64,000 nt of DNA from Pseudomonas sp. S06B 330 (GCF_002845275.2 NZ_CP088149.1:4832501-4896500); one strand, 5' to 3'; shown: positions 1 to 11,902, numbered from the stretch's first letter. A program made the numbers and translations. The notes: generated by a model not told the origin, from the letters alone.

Positions 1-334
1 CGGCACTGTCCTGCAGATCTTCGAGCTCTTCGCGCAATTGCATCTGCTGCAGCAGGAACTCGGGATCGTGGACGGTGACTTCCTGCGGCACTTCATGGCC
101 GCCGATCGCCAGCAGGTAGCGGGCACGCCGGGGCGCGCTCTTGAGTGTCTGGTAGGCTTCGTTGAGCGCAGCCGAACGCTCCAGCGCAATGCGCTGTTCA
201 CGTTCAGAGGCGTCGGCGAAGCGATCCGGATGAACCTCACGGGCCAGCTCGCGGTAGCGAACGGCCAACTTATCGAGGTCCAGACGGAAGCCAGGTTGCA
301 GGTCAAACAGGGCGAAATGACAAGGAGTACCCAC
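1..334 (-). CDS. hscB: Co-chaperone HscB, N-terminal part (cut by window edge)
   Basis: This is the 5' part of the J-domain co-chaperone that delivers IscU to the HscA chaperone during iron-sulfur cluster transfer. The translation begins [18 protein letters not shown], and an HPD tripeptide (VHPDRFAD) typical of J-domains lies near residue 35. The start is a GTG at 332-334, only 8 nt downstream of the iscA stop. About 111 codons are visible and the remainder lies left of the window. Position after iscA is the normal isc order. Confidence 0.9.
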   Translation of the reverse strand, partial: MGTPCHFALFDLQPGFRLDLDKLAVRYRELAREVHPDRFADASEREQRIALERSAALNEAYQTLKSAPRRARYLLAIGGHEVPQEVTVHDPEFLLQQMQLREELEDLQDSA

Positions 335-342
335 GCGCAGCC

Positions 343-666
343 TCAGACGTTGAAGCTTTCGCCGCAGCCACACTCACCGCGCACGTTGGGGTTGTTGAAC
401 TTGAAGCCTTCGTTCAACCCTTCCTTGACGAAATCCAGCTCGGTGCCGTCGAGGTAAGTCAGGCTCTTCGGGTCAATGATCACCTTCTCGCCATGACTTT
501 CGAAGACCTGGTCTTCGGCGTCCGGCTGATCAACGAACTCCAGCACATAGGCCAGGCCCGAGCAGCCAGTGGTACGAACGCCCAGGCGAATACCTACACC
601 CTTGCCGCGTCCATCGAGAGAGCGCCGCACATGGTTGGCGGCGGCTTCTGTCATGCTGATAGCCAT
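343..666 (-). CDS. iscA: Iron-sulfur cluster assembly protein IscA
   Basis: A-type iron-sulfur carrier of 107 aa, the usual family length. The three conserved cysteines that bind iron or the cluster are at C35 (in TTGCSG) and C99/C101 (in CGCGESFNV at the C terminus). It lies 28 nt downstream of iscU and directly upstream of hscB in the isc operon, so it is expected to be co-transcribed under IscR control. It accepts clusters from the IscU scaffold and passes them to target proteins in the cytoplasm. Confidence 0.96.
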   Translation of the reverse strand: MAISMTEAAANHVRRSLDGRGKGVGIRLGVRTTGCSGLAYVLEFVDQPDAEDQVFESHGEKVIIDPKSLTYLDGTELDFVKEGLNEGFKFNNPNVRGECGCGESFNV

Positions 667-694
667 CGAGACTCCTTACCTGCAACAGGCGAAC

Positions 695-1081
695 TTAGAG
701 CAAACCTTTCTTCTGCTTGTAATCGCGTACGGCCGCCTTGATGGCGTCCTCAGCGAGTACCGAGCAGTGAATTTTCACCGGCGGCAACGCCAGTTCTTCG
801 GCCAGCTGGGTGTTCTTGATGGTTTCGGCTTCGTCCAGCGTTTTACCCTTCATCCACTCAGTGGCCAGGGAGCTGGAAGCGATGGCCGAGCCACAGCCGT
901 AAGTCTTGAACTTGGCATCTTCGATGACGCCTTGCTCATTGACCTTGATCTGCAGGCGCATCACGTCGCCACATGCCGGGGCGCCGACCATGCCGGTACC
1001 GACATCCGGGTCCTCAGCATCCATCTTGCCGACGTTGCGCGGGTTTTCGTAGTGGTCGATGACCTTTTCACTGTAAGCCAT
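695..1081 (-). CDS. iscU: Iron-sulfur cluster scaffold IscU
   Basis: Scaffold on which 2Fe-2S clusters are built from sulfur supplied by IscS. It has 128 aa, with cluster ligands C37 (APACGD), C63 (YGCGS) and C106 (IHCS) and the LPPVK motif recognised by HscA near residues 99-103. The gene follows iscS by 46 nt and precedes iscA. All catalytic residues expected of the family are present. Confidence 0.97.
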   Translation of the reverse strand: MAYSEKVIDHYENPRNVGKMDAEDPDVGTGMVGAPACGDVMRLQIKVNEQGVIEDAKFKTYGCGSAIASSSLATEWMKGKTLDEAETIKNTQLAEELALPPVKIHCSVLAEDAIKAAVRDYKQKKGLL

Positions 1082-1127
1082 GGTGCAATTCCTTCCTCAT
1101 CAGAGAGCCGCTCTTGCCGGCGACTAC

Positions 1128-2342
1128 TTAGTGCGCAGCCCACTCGATCTTGGAGATGTCGACGCCGTCTTTGTACATGTCCCACAGCGGCGACAATTCG
1201 CGCAGCTTGGTTACGGCCTCGCAAACTTTCTGCGCGGCGTAGTCGATTTCTTCTTCGGTGGTGAAACGACCGAAGGTGAAGCGGATCGAGCTGTGTGCCA
1301 ACTCGTCGTTGCGGCCCAGGGCGCGCAGCACGTAGGACGGCTCAAGCGAAGCCGAGGTGCAGGCCGAACCCGAAGACACTGCCAGGTCCTTGAGGGCCAT
1401 GATCAGCGACTCGCCTTCAACGTAGTTGAAGCTCAAGTTCAGGTTGTGCGGGATACGCGCGGTCATGCTGCCGTTGATGTACAGCTCTTCCAAGCCTTCA
1501 ACCTGCTGGTAGAAGCGGTCGCTCAGGGCCTTGATGCGCAGGTTCTCACTGGCCATCTGCTCTTTGGCGATGGCGAAGGCTTCGCCCATGCCCACGATCT
1601 GGTGGGTAGCCAGGGTGCCCGAACGCATGCCGCGCTCGTGACCGCCGCCGTGCATGGTGGCTTCCAGGCGTACGCGAGGCTTGCGGCTGACGTACAGCGC
1701 GCCAATGCCTTTTGGACCGTAGGTTTTGTGCGCGGAGAATGACATCAGGTCGACTTTCAGCTTCTGCAGGTCGATTTCGACCTTGCCAGTAGACTGAGCA
1801 GCGTCAACGTGGAACATGATGCCGCGGGCGCGGGTCAGTTCGCCGATGGCAGCGATGTCGTTGATGGTGCCGATTTCGTTGTTCACGTGCATGATCGAAA
1901 CCAGAATGGTGTCGTCACGCAGGGCAGCTTCAATCATGGCCGGTGTGATCAGACCATCGGCGCCTGGCTCGATGTAGGTCACTTCAAAACCTTCACGCTC
2001 CAACTGACGCGTGCTGTCCAGCACAGCCTTGTGCTCGATCTTGGAGGTGATCAGGTGCTTGCCCTTGGTGCTGTAGAAGTGCGCGACGCCCTTGATTGCC
2101 AGGTTGTCGGACTCGGTGGCACCGCTGGTCCAGACAATTTCCCGCGGGTCGGCATTGACCAGGTCTGCGACCTGGCGACGGGCGTTCTCGACCGCTTCTT
2201 CGGCTTTCCAGCCAAAGACGTGGGAGCGCGACGCCGGGTTACCGAAGTTTCCGTCGACCAGCAGGCAGTCGCTCATCTTCTGGGCAACGCGTGGATCGAC
2301 CGGTGTGGTCGCGGAGTAATCGAGGTAGATCGGCAACTTCAT
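1128..2342 (-). CDS. iscS: Cysteine desulfurase IscS
   Basis: PLP enzyme that converts L-cysteine to alanine and a protein persulfide, feeding IscU, tRNA thiolation and probably MnmH/SelD chemistry elsewhere in this window. It is 404 aa, the same length as the E. coli enzyme. The PLP lysine is in [12 protein letters not shown] (about K206), and the mobile active-site cysteine is in [15 protein letters not shown] (about C328). It lies 42 nt downstream of iscR. Confidence 0.97.
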   Translation of the reverse strand: MKLPIYLDYSATTPVDPRVAQKMSDCLLVDGNFGNPASRSHVFGWKAEEAVENARRQVADLVNADPREIVWTSGATESDNLAIKGVAHFYSTKGKHLITSKIEHKAVLDSTRQLEREGFEVTYIEPGADGLITPAMIEAALRDDTILVSIMHVNNEIGTINDIAAIGELTRARGIMFHVDAAQSTGKVEIDLQKLKVDLMSFSAHKTYGPKGIGALYVSRKPRVRLEATMHGGGHERGMRSGTLATHQIVGMGEAFAIAKEQMASENLRIKALSDRFYQQVEGLEELYINGSMTARIPHNLNLSFNYVEGESLIMALKDLAVSSGSACTSASLEPSYVLRALGRNDELAHSSIRFTFGRFTTEEEIDYAAQKVCEAVTKLRELSPLWDMYKDGVDISKIEWAAH

Positions 2343-2384
2343 TGAATATCTCCTATCAGGCGGTCGCGCCGCGCGTCGAAACGG

Positions 2385-2876
2385 TCATTCGACGGCTGAC
2401 GTCTCAATCTTGTCCAGCTGCGGTGCCCGGCCTGCTATACGACGCAGGTCCTGGCGCTGGGCGACTTCTTGTACCTCACGGCGAGTAACAAGGTCAGCCA
2501 GGCTGATGCCGCTGAGAAACTCGTGAATCTGCTGGCTCAGGTCACACCACAAATGGTGGGTCAGGCAGGTGTCGCCAGCGTGGCAATCACCCAGCCCCTG
2601 GCAGCGTGTGGCGTCGACCGATTCGTTGACCGCGTCGATGACCTGCGCAACCTGAATGCTCTCCATGCTTCGCGACAGCTGATAGCCGCCGCCAGGGCCG
2701 CGCACACTGGAAACCAGGCTGCTGCGGCGCAGCTTTGCAAACAGCTGCTCCAGATAAGAGAGGGAGATGCCTTGGCGCTCGGAAATGTCGGCCAGAGACA
2801 CCGGCCCATGCTGCGCGTGCAACGCCAGGTCGAGCATGGCGGTCACGGCGTATCGGCCTTTTGTAGTCAGTCGCAT
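2385..2876 (-). CDS. iscR: Iron-sulfur cluster regulator IscR
   Basis: Rrf2-family transcription factor of 163 aa with an N-terminal winged helix ([11 protein letters not shown]...) and the cluster ligands C92, C98, C104 and H107 in RCQGLGDC...TCLTHH. The 2Fe-2S form represses its own operon, and the apo form regulates other genes. It is the first gene of the isc operon. The intergenic region upstream holds a sigma70-like promoter overlapped by two IscR type 1-like sites, which fits autoregulation. Confidence 0.97.
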   Translation of the reverse strand: MRLTTKGRYAVTAMLDLALHAQHGPVSLADISERQGISLSYLEQLFAKLRRSSLVSSVRGPGGGYQLSRSMESIQVAQVIDAVNESVDATRCQGLGDCHAGDTCLTHHLWCDLSQQIHEFLSGISLADLVTRREVQEVAQRQDLRRIAGRAPQLDKIETSAVE

Positions 2877-2912
2877 GGCTAGTAGGTACCACGGGGTTAC
2901 AGGATGGGAGCG

Positions 2913-2970
2913 AGTATGCTATTCCCGAGCATTTAAGTCAACTATAAGACCTAGTGCTTTAGTCGGGTTT
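2913..2970 (-). promoter_or_regulatory. isc operon promoter with two IscR type 1-like operators
   Basis: Read on the minus strand, TTGACT (2941-2936) and CATACT (2918-2913) are separated by 17 nt and form a -35/-10 pair. A segment at 2945-2920, beginning atagTTGAC and ending CGGGAAT, resembles the type 1 IscR site of E. coli iscR. A second similar element lies at 2970-2948 (CCCGACTAAAGCACTAGGTC). The operator over the -35 to -10 interval fits repression by holo-IscR. The assignment is by pattern only. Confidence 0.7.
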
Positions 2971-3028
2971 ACCGCTAGACGGCGGCCGAATGATAGCAAA
3001 CTAAGGGGCGCCAACGCACGCCCTTCTG

Positions 3029-3811
3029 TCAATGCGTCGACGCGTCGCTGCGGGCTTCATTCTTGATCTGCGCGAAGTCTTCTTCACGCAGGGCTGGCAG
3101 CTCTTTGGCGCAGTAGTCACTGCCCAGATTTTTCAGCGCACCACACATGCCTTCCAGGCGCCCATCCACCGCTTGCAGATGGTCGAGCAACTGACCAATG
3201 GCACGCGCCACCGGGTCAGGCATGTCCTCGCTGACACCATAGGCATCAAAGCCAATCTTCTCAGCCATGGCCTTACGCTTGGCGTCGACCTCAGCGTCGG
3301 TCTTGACGATGATCCGCCCCGGAATACCCACAGCGGTGGCACCCGCCGGCACTGCCTTGGTCACCACAGCGTTGGAGCCGATCTTGGCGCCAGCACCGAC
3401 GGTAAAAGGCCCCAACACCTTGGCACCAGCGCCGACCACGACACCATCTTCCAAGGTCGGATGGCGCTTGCCCTTGTTCCAGCTGGTGCCACCCAGTGTT
3501 ACTCCCTGGTACAGGGTGACATCATCACCGATCTCGGCCGTTTCACCGATCACAATGCCCATGCCATGGTCAATGAAGAAGCGCCGCCCTACCTTGGCCC
3601 CCGGATGGATCTCGATACCGGTCATCCAGCGCCCGAAATTCGACACCAATCGCGCCAGCCACTTCCAATCCCGCCTCCATAGCGCATGGGCCGCGCGGTG
3701 CAACCAGATCGCATGCATGCCCGGGTAGCAGGTCAGCACGTCAAAGGCATTGCGCGCCGCCGGGTCACGGTGGAAAACACTCTGGATATCTTCACGCAGA
3801 CGCTCGAACAT
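3029..3811 (-). CDS. cysE: Serine O-acetyltransferase CysE
   Basis: Catalyses acetyl transfer from acetyl-CoA to L-serine, the first step of cysteine synthesis and so the supply of sulfur for IscS next door. The 260-aa protein has an alpha-helical N-terminal domain and a left-handed beta-helix of hexapeptide repeats with the catalytic segment [16 protein letters not shown] (about residues 85-100) and GVTLGGTSW. Its start abuts the trmJ stop with no gap, implying translational coupling. The order trmJ-cysE-iscR is common in gamma-proteobacteria. Confidence 0.95.
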   Translation of the reverse strand: MFERLREDIQSVFHRDPAARNAFDVLTCYPGMHAIWLHRAAHALWRRDWKWLARLVSNFGRWMTGIEIHPGAKVGRRFFIDHGMGIVIGETAEIGDDVTLYQGVTLGGTSWNKGKRHPTLEDGVVVGAGAKVLGPFTVGAGAKIGSNAVVTKAVPAGATAVGIPGRIIVKTDAEVDAKRKAMAEKIGFDAYGVSEDMPDPVARAIGQLLDHLQAVDGRLEGMCGALKNLGSDYCAKELPALREEDFAQIKNEARSDASTH

Positions 3812-4585
3812 TTATTGATCCTTGCGCTTATGCGGCTCGCCACGGGCCACTTTCTGGGTTTCCGTGAGAATGCCGCGCAAAATACTCATTTCCGAACGGT
3901 TGACCGAGCTGCGCCCATACAGCCGACGCAGCCGCGGCATCAGGTGCTTGGGCTTCTCTGGATCGAGGAAGCCGATGTCGACCAGGGTCTTTTCCAGGTG
4001 CTCGTAGAACAGCTCCATTTCATCCATGGTCGCCAGCTCGCTACTGCGCACCGACGTCACCTCGAACTTTTCTACCTTCGACGGCTGCCCCTCGGCGACC
4101 AACCAGGCCATACGCACTTCATAGGCCAGCACCTGAACGGCAGCACCCAGGTTCAGCGAACTGAAGTCCGGGTTCGACGGGATATGCACATGGAAGTGGC
4201 AACGCTGCAGCTCCTCGTTGGTGAGGCCTGCATATTCACGACCGAACACCAGAGCAATCTCTTCACCCTGAGCTGCGTGCTCAATGACCTTGCTGCCACA
4301 TTCACGCGGATCGACCAACGGCCAAGGGATACGCCGCTCGCGAGCACTGGTACCGAACACCAGACTGCAGCCGACCAACGCCTCTTCGAGGGTGCCGACC
4401 ACCTGTGCACCGGCCAGCACATCATTGGCACCCGACGCACGGGCATCCGCCTCATGAGACGGGAAATCCTGCGGATCGACCAGCACCAGGCGCGACAAGC
4501 CCATGTTTTTCATGGCACGCGCAGCGCCGCCGATATTGCCGGGGTGGCTGGTATTGACCAGAACAACACGAATATTTTGCAGCAA
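3812..4585 (-). CDS. trmJ: tRNA (cytidine/uridine-2'-O-)-methyltransferase TrmJ
   Basis: SPOUT-class methyltransferase that methylates the 2'-OH of nucleotide 32 in the anticodon loop of tRNAs. The 257-aa protein starts LQNIRVVLVNTSHPGNIGGAARAM (motif 1, with the N and R expected in SpoU enzymes). It continues with ALVFGREYAGLTNEE (motif 2) and PSNPDFSSLNLGAAVQVLAYE (motif 3). It is first in a transcript with cysE and faces suhB across a 145-bp divergent promoter region. Confidence 0.93.
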   Translation of the reverse strand: MLQNIRVVLVNTSHPGNIGGAARAMKNMGLSRLVLVDPQDFPSHEADARASGANDVLAGAQVVGTLEEALVGCSLVFGTSARERRIPWPLVDPRECGSKVIEHAAQGEEIALVFGREYAGLTNEELQRCHFHVHIPSNPDFSSLNLGAAVQVLAYEVRMAWLVAEGQPSKVEKFEVTSVRSSELATMDEMELFYEHLEKTLVDIGFLDPEKPKHLMPRLRRLYGRSSVNRSEMSILRGILTETQKVARGEPHKRKDQ

Positions 4586-4730
4586 GGCGAGCGCTCACAG
4601 ACACGGAATAGAGGGTGCAAATCTTACAGAAGCGACCGACTTTACGCTACGAAAGCAAATGTGCCCCTTCTTCGCGCAAAGTTTTCTGCTAGAATGTTCG
4701 GCTTTCTTTAACGACCCAGGTGAAACGTCC

Positions 4731-5549
4731 ATGCAGCCCATGCTGAATATCGCGCTGCGCGCCGCCCGCAGCGCCAGTGAATTGATTTTCCGCTCCATCG
4801 AGCGCCTGGATACCATCAAGGTTGATGAAAAAGACGCCAAGGATTACGTCTCGGAAGTCGATCGCGCCGCAGAGCAAAGCATCATCAATGCCCTGCGCAA
4901 GGCCTACCCGAACCACTCCATCTACGGCGAAGAAACCGGCCTGCACGCCGGTAGCGGCGAAGAAGGCAAGGACTACCTGTGGATCATCGACCCACTGGAC
5001 GGTACCACCAACTTCCTGCGTGGCGTTCCGCACTTTGCTGTCAGCATTGCCTGCAAATACCGTGGCCGCCTTGAGCACGCCGTGGTTCTGGACCCTGTCC
5101 GCCAAGAAGAATTCACCGCCAGCCGTGGCCGTGGCGCCCAGCTGAACGGCCGTCGCCTGCGCGTCAGCCCACGCACCAGCCTGGAAGGCGCATTGCTGGG
5201 TACTGGCTTCCCGTTCCGCGACAACCAAATGGCTGATCTGGACAACTACCTGGGTATGTTCCGCGCCCTGGTCGGCCAGACCGCTGGCATCCGCCGTGCC
5301 GGTGCTGCCAGCCTGGACCTGGCCTATGTTGCCGCTGGTCGCTTCGATGCCTTCTGGGAATCGGGCCTGTCGGAATGGGACATGGCTGCAGGCACCCTGC
5401 TGATTCAGGAAGCCGGCGGTCTGGTGAGTGACTTCACCGGTGGTCATGACTTCCTCGAGAAGGGCCACATCGTTGCGGGCAACACCAAGTGCTTCAAAGC
5501 CGTCTTGACTGCTATCCAGCCGCACCTGCCAGCCTCGATCAAACGCTAA
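4731..5549 (+). CDS. suhB: Inositol-1-monophosphatase SuhB
   Basis: Mg-dependent inositol monophosphatase family. In E. coli SuhB also associates with the rRNA antitermination complex. The chosen ATG at 4731 (MQPMLNIALRAARSA) follows AGGTG by a suitable spacing and gives 272 aa, the normal length. The metal ligands are E67 (GEETG), D87 and D90 (DPLDGTTNF) and the aspartate in SEWDMAAG near residue 217. An in-frame upstream extension runs into the promoter region and is not used. A strong terminator follows. Confidence 0.95.
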   Translation: MQPMLNIALRAARSASELIFRSIERLDTIKVDEKDAKDYVSEVDRAAEQSIINALRKAYPNHSIYGEETGLHAGSGEEGKDYLWIIDPLDGTTNFLRGVPHFAVSIACKYRGRLEHAVVLDPVRQEEFTASRGRGAQLNGRRLRVSPRTSLEGALLGTGFPFRDNQMADLDNYLGMFRALVGQTAGIRRAGAASLDLAYVAAGRFDAFWESGLSEWDMAAGTLLIQEAGGLVSDFTGGHDFLEKGHIVAGNTKCFKAVLTAIQPHLPASIKR

Positions 5550-5563
5550 GTTTCGATCAGGCA

Positions 5564-5594
5564 CAAAAAAAGCACCCCTCGGGGTGCTTTTTTA
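5564..5594. terminator. Bidirectional intrinsic terminator between suhB and the convergent glycine-zipper gene
   Basis: AGCACCCC (5571-5578) and GGGGTGCT (5581-5588) form an 8-bp stem with a 2-nt loop as drawn. It is flanked by seven A on the left and a T-run on the right, so it can stop transcripts arriving from either side. Confidence 0.9.
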
Positions 5595-5615
5595 TTGCCC
5601 ACAAAGGGTGCGCCA

Positions 5616-6164
5616 TTACTGGCCTGGCTGTGCCTGACTCAGCACCAGCTTGCCCTCTTTGTCCAATGGGATCTGCGAACCCGGGTCACGGTCCATACGA
5701 ACCTGCCCGACCTTGTCGCCAATCGAATACTTCACGTCATAGCCCACAACCTTCTCGCTCAGGTCGTTGACCGTATTGCAGCGTGTTTGCGTGGTGGTGT
5801 AGGTATCACGCTCCTGCATGCCTTCCTGCACCTTGTTACCGGCATAACCACCACCGACCGCACCAGCCACCGTGGCAATTTTCTTACCGGTACCGCCACC
5901 AATCTGGTTGCCCAGCAGACCACCCGCTACTGCACCGAGTACCGTACCGGCAATCTGATGCTGGTCCTTCACTGGAGCCTGACGTGTAACAGTCACGTCT
6001 TTGCACACTTCGCGCGGGGTTTTGACGGTCTGCTTGACCGGTTGCACCGCCAGCACTTCTGCGTACTCCGGCCCAGTCTTGACCAGATTGTAGGTGGCCA
6101 CAGCACCCCCGGCGGTAACACCGACTGCACCCAGAACCGCACCCACCAGCATTGACTTGTTCAC
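5616..6164 (-). CDS. Glycine-zipper 2TM domain protein (envelope)
   Basis: Protein of 182 aa with an N-terminal hydrophobic, glycine-rich segment (SMLVGAVLGAVGVTAGGAVA). A central glycine-zipper pair at about residues 70-107 reads GTVLGAVAGGLLGNQIGG and VAGAVGGGYAGNK. The C-terminal part is charged and carries one cysteine. Such 2TM glycine-zipper proteins (SlyB/Rick_17kDa_Anti type) sit in the outer or inner membrane and are linked to envelope stress. No lipobox cysteine follows the signal-like segment, so a lipoprotein assignment is not supported. The exact role is unknown. Confidence 0.8.
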   Translation of the reverse strand: MNKSMLVGAVLGAVGVTAGGAVATYNLVKTGPEYAEVLAVQPVKQTVKTPREVCKDVTVTRQAPVKDQHQIAGTVLGAVAGGLLGNQIGGGTGKKIATVAGAVGGGYAGNKVQEGMQERDTYTTTQTRCNTVNDLSEKVVGYDVKYSIGDKVGQVRMDRDPGSQIPLDKEGKLVLSQAQPGQ

Positions 6165-6223
6165 GTGAACCTCCTGATCGTACCTGCGGGAACATTGCCC
6201 GCCTTCTCCCTGCCTTGGAGCAT

Positions 6224-6253
6224 AAAAAAAGGCGCGAGTTCAATACTCGCGCC
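6224..6253 (-). terminator. Terminator downstream of secF
   Basis: GGCGCGAGT (6231-6239) pairs with ACTCGCGCC (6245-6253). On the minus strand it is followed by seven T (the A-run at 6224-6230). It lies 32 nt past the secF stop and closes the queA-tgt-yajC-secD-secF unit. Confidence 0.88.
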
Positions 6254-6284
6254 CTCTTCTACGACCAACAGTGCGGGGAAAACC

Positions 6285-7196
6285 TTATGGACGGTCGTCC
6301 ACACCATCAGTTTTGGCAGGAGGAATCAGGTCCTCACTGCTGAGGTTCAGCCAGATCAGCACCACGTTGGCGATGTAGATCGACGAGTAGGTACCAGCCA
6401 TAACACCGATGAACAGTGCCAGCGAGAAGCCCCACAGGTTGTCACCACCGAAGAACAGCAGTGCAGCAATTGCCAGCAAGGTCGAAACCGAAGTGGCTAC
6501 TGTCCGCAGCAAAGTCTGAGTGGTCGAGATATTGATGTTCTCGATCAACGTAGCCTTGCGCAGTACACGGAAGTTCTCACGCACCCGGTCAAAGACGACG
6601 ATGGTGTCGTTGAGCGAGTAACCAATGATTGCCAGCACCGCCGCCAGCACCGTCAGGTCAAAGGTAATCTGGAAGAACGACAGGATCCCCATGGTTACCA
6701 CGACGTCATGAATCAGCGACAAGATCGCACCCAAGGCGAACTTCCACTGAAAGCGGAACGCCAGGTAGATCATGATGCCGCCCAGGGCCAGCAACATGCC
6801 CAAGCCACCCTGGTCGCGCAACTCTTCACCCACCTGCGGACCAACAAACTCGACTCGCTTGACCACGGCCGGGTTGTCGGTATTGACCTTCTGCAGTGCT
6901 TCGGAAACACGGTTGCCGAGCATCGGATCATCACCGGGCATGCGCACCAGCAGGTCGGTGGTGGCGCCAAAACTCTGCACCACAGCATCTTCGAAGCCGG
7001 CCTTGACCAGCTCTTCGCGCACTTGCCCGAGGTTAGCTGGACGCTCGTAGGTCAGCTCGATGAGCGTACCGCCGGTAAAGTCCAGACCGAAATTGAGGCC
7101 TTTATAGAACCAGCTGAACAACGCCAGCACGGTAAGAAGCAGGGTGACGCCGAACGCAACGTTGCGCACACCCATGAAGTTAATGGTACGTAACAT
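6285..7196 (-). CDS. secF: Protein translocase subunit SecF
   Basis: RND-type subunit that, with SecD and YajC, uses the proton gradient to complete export of proteins from the SecYEG channel. It has 303 aa and six predicted membrane spans. The first periplasmic domain follows the span FGVTLLLTVLALFSWFYKGL. The SecD/SecF signature GLNFGLDFTGGTLIELTYE lies near residues 30-48. It follows secD by 9 nt in the same operon. Confidence 0.96.
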   Translation of the reverse strand: MLRTINFMGVRNVAFGVTLLLTVLALFSWFYKGLNFGLDFTGGTLIELTYERPANLGQVREELVKAGFEDAVVQSFGATTDLLVRMPGDDPMLGNRVSEALQKVNTDNPAVVKRVEFVGPQVGEELRDQGGLGMLLALGGIMIYLAFRFQWKFALGAILSLIHDVVVTMGILSFFQITFDLTVLAAVLAIIGYSLNDTIVVFDRVRENFRVLRKATLIENINISTTQTLLRTVATSVSTLLAIAALLFFGGDNLWGFSLALFIGVMAGTYSSIYIANVVLIWLNLSSEDLIPPAKTDGVDDRP

Positions 7197-7205
7197 GGCA
7201 GCCCC

Positions 7206-9074
7206 TTAAACCCACAACTTCTTGATATCACGCCCACCGCAGGTCAGGTTGACCATTGCGCGGGTAACCATGACGGCCGTGAACATCGAGGTGAAAATCC
7301 CGAGGGACATGGTAACTGCGAAGCCCTTGACCGGGCCGGTACCCATGGCAAAGAGGATGCCGCCGACCAGCAAGGTGGTCAGGTTGGCATCGACAATCGC
7401 CGTGTAGGCACGATTGAAGCCCTCGTGAATGGCGCGCTGCACCGACATGCCATTGGCCAGCTCTTCGCGGATCCGCGAGAAGATCAGCACGTTGGCATCG
7501 ACCGCCATACCCATGGTCAGGACGATACCGGCAATACCCGGCAGGGTCAGGGTTGCCCCCAGCAACGACATCAGCGCCAGCAGCATGACCATGTTACCGG
7601 CCAGGGCGACCGTAGCGATCAGACCGAAGAAGCGGTAGATGACCATGATGAACAGCGAGACAAACAGCATGCCCCACAACGATGCATCGATACCCTTGGT
7701 GATGTTGTCAGCACCCAGGCTCGGGCCGATGGTGCGCTCTTCAGCGAAGTACATCGGCGCAGCCAGGCCACCGGCGCGCAGCAGCAGGGCCAGCTCCGAA
7801 GATTCACCCTGACCGTTCAGGCCGGTGATGCGGAACTGGCTACCCAGCGGCGACTGAATGGTCGCCAGACTGATGATTTTCTTCTCTTCGGTGAAGGTCT
7901 GGACGGCGACGTCTTTCTCTACGCCATCCACCATCTGCTTGACGTAACGCGTGGTCGGACGTTGCTCAATGAAGATCACCGCCATGCTGCGACCAACGTT
8001 ACTGCGGGTCGCACGACTCATCAGCTCGCCACCATGACCATCCAGACGGATGTTCACCTGTGGGCGACCCTGCTCGTCGAAGCTGGCCTGGGCATCGGTC
8101 ACCTGATCACCGGTGATGATCAAGCCACGCTCAACGGCCGCCGAACGACCACCTTCACGGAACTCGAAGGTTTCGGTGGTCGCTTTCGAAGCACCCGGCT
8201 CGGCACCCAGACGGAACTCCAGGTTGGCCGTTTTACCGAGGATACGCTTGGCTTCGGCAGTGTCCTGCACACCTGGCAGCTCGACCACGATGCGGTTGGC
8301 GCCCTGGCGCTGTACCAGCGGCTCGGCAACGCCCAGCTCGTTGACCCGGTTACGTACCGTGGTCAGGTTCTGCTTGATCGAGTATTCACGGATTTCCGCG
8401 ACCTTGGCCGGGGTAATCGCCAGACGCAGCACCGACAGGCCATTACGCTCGGTGGTGGTCAGCTCGAAATCGTTGAAATTCTTGCGGATCAGGCTGCGAG
8501 CCTGTTCGCGGGAGTCTTCATCGGAGAAGCCCAGTTGAATGCCGCCATCTTGCTGCGGCAGGCTGCGATAGCGCACGCGCTCTTTGCGCAGCAGGCTTTT
8601 GACTTCGCCTTCATAGACTTTCAGACGGGCTTGCATGGCCTTGTCCATGTCCACTTCGAGGAGGAAGTGCACACCACCGGACAGGTCCAGACCCAGTTTC
8701 ATCGGGCTTGCGCCCAGGTTACGCAGCCATTGCGGAGTCGTCGGGGCCAGGTTAAGTGCGACTACGTAGTCATCGCCCAGTGCCTTGCGCACAACATCCT
8801 TGGCTGGCAGTTGATCTTCCTGCTTGGTCAGACGCACCAACGCGCCTTTGCCCTTCTCGCCCAGGCTTGCAGCCTTGACCTGGATTCCGGCTTCGACGAG
8901 CGCTTTGCTCACGCGATCCAGATCCGCCTGAGTGACCTGCAGCGCCGTGCTGGCACCGCTGACCTGGACGGCCGGATCATCAGGGTAGAGGTTGGGAGCG
9001 GAATAAATAAAACCGATCGCCAGTACCACCAGGATCAGTACGTATTTCCACAGAGGGTATTTGTTCAGCATCAC
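7206..9074 (-). CDS. secD: Protein translocase subunit SecD
   Basis: Partner of SecF in the SecDF-YajC accessory complex of the inner membrane. The 622-aa protein has one N-terminal span, a large periplasmic region containing the signature MKLGLDLSGGVHFLLEVDM (about residues 126-144), and five C-terminal spans that include GIAGIVLTMGMAVDANVLIFSRIREE. The aspartate in this TM4 motif is the one implicated in proton movement. The length is normal for Pseudomonas. Confidence 0.96.
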   Translation of the reverse strand: MMLNKYPLWKYVLILVVLAIGFIYSAPNLYPDDPAVQVSGASTALQVTQADLDRVSKALVEAGIQVKAASLGEKGKGALVRLTKQEDQLPAKDVVRKALGDDYVVALNLAPTTPQWLRNLGASPMKLGLDLSGGVHFLLEVDMDKAMQARLKVYEGEVKSLLRKERVRYRSLPQQDGGIQLGFSDEDSREQARSLIRKNFNDFELTTTERNGLSVLRLAITPAKVAEIREYSIKQNLTTVRNRVNELGVAEPLVQRQGANRIVVELPGVQDTAEAKRILGKTANLEFRLGAEPGASKATTETFEFREGGRSAAVERGLIITGDQVTDAQASFDEQGRPQVNIRLDGHGGELMSRATRSNVGRSMAVIFIEQRPTTRYVKQMVDGVEKDVAVQTFTEEKKIISLATIQSPLGSQFRITGLNGQGESSELALLLRAGGLAAPMYFAEERTIGPSLGADNITKGIDASLWGMLFVSLFIMVIYRFFGLIATVALAGNMVMLLALMSLLGATLTLPGIAGIVLTMGMAVDANVLIFSRIREELANGMSVQRAIHEGFNRAYTAIVDANLTTLLVGGILFAMGTGPVKGFAVTMSLGIFTSMFTAVMVTRAMVNLTCGGRDIKKLWV

Positions 9075-9134
9075 GCCGCCCGTTCAAGACGCGGGGCGCC
9101 TTGCGCGCCCCGTCGATTGGTAAAAAACTGAAAC

Positions 9135-9470
9135 TTAGATCGCTTTGAGCGTACCTTTTGGCAGGGTCGCGGCAACGGCGCCCTTCTGGAACTTCAGTTC
9201 AACGTTATCGGACACTTCCAGTACCACGAAGTCATCGGCAACTTTGACGATCTTGCCAGCGATACCGCCATTGGTGACAACTTCATCACCTTTTTGCAGG
9301 TTGCTCAGCAGGTTCTTCTGCTCTTTGGCACGTTTGGCCTGTGGACGCCAGATCATCAGGTAGAAGATGACCAGGAAGCCAACCAGGAAAATCCACTCAA
9401 AGCCGGTTCCGGCTGGGCCGGCGGCAGGGGCAGCGGCGTCCGCGTAAGCGGCAGGGATCAAAAAGCTCAT
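9135..9470 (-). CDS. yajC: Preprotein translocase accessory subunit YajC
   Basis: Small single-span membrane protein (111 aa) that associates with SecDF. Visible features are a membrane helix (WIFLVGFLVIFYLMIW) followed by RPQAKRAKEQKNLLSNLQKGDEVVTNGGI, the family hallmark. It sits between tgt and secD in the usual order. A G+C-rich hairpin (9088-9114) without a clear T-run lies between yajC and secD and may help set subunit ratios. Confidence 0.95.
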   Translation of the reverse strand: MSFLIPAAYADAAAPAAGPAGTGFEWIFLVGFLVIFYLMIWRPQAKRAKEQKNLLSNLQKGDEVVTNGGIAGKIVKVADDFVVLEVSDNVELKFQKGAVAATLPKGTLKAI

Positions 9471-9516
9471 TTAGCACTCCAGTTGCAATCAGTACTTGTT
9501 AGGGATCGACAAAACG

Positions 9517-11696
<2,180 letters not shown>

Positions 11697-11804
11697 GATG
11701 GTGTTCGGTTCGACAGGGTCGCAAAGTTTAGCCGAAAAGTCGAAAATTGACCATGAAACCTGATTGACCAACGGTAGAGGTCTCTCTATACTTCGCCGCC
11801 ACAA

Positions 11805-11889
11805 GCCCTGATGGCGGAATTGGTAGACGCGGCGGATTCAAAATCCGTTTTCGAAAGGAGTGGGAGTTCGAGTCTCCCTCGGGGCACCA
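11805..11889 (+). tRNA. tRNA-Leu (anticodon CAA)
   Basis: An 85-nt type II tRNA. The acceptor arms GCCCTGA and TCGGGGC pair (one G:T) and are followed by ACCA encoded in the DNA. The anticodon loop TTCAAAA gives anticodon CAA at 11839-11841, decoding UUG. A long variable arm lies between GCGGA...TCCGT and the GTTCGAGTC T-loop. It is divergent from queA. Confidence 0.96.
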
Positions 11890-11902
11890 AACGCATGAAA
11901 AA

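Noticed and set aside
9088..9114. Hairpin between yajC and secD as a terminator
   Set aside because: A strong G+C stem but no T-run on the coding strand, and secD/secF are expected to be co-transcribed with yajC.
7425..9131. 568-codon open frame on the plus strand opposite secD
   Set aside because: It lies fully inside secD, has no recognisable domain or ribosome-binding site, and is the usual shadow of a G+C-rich gene.
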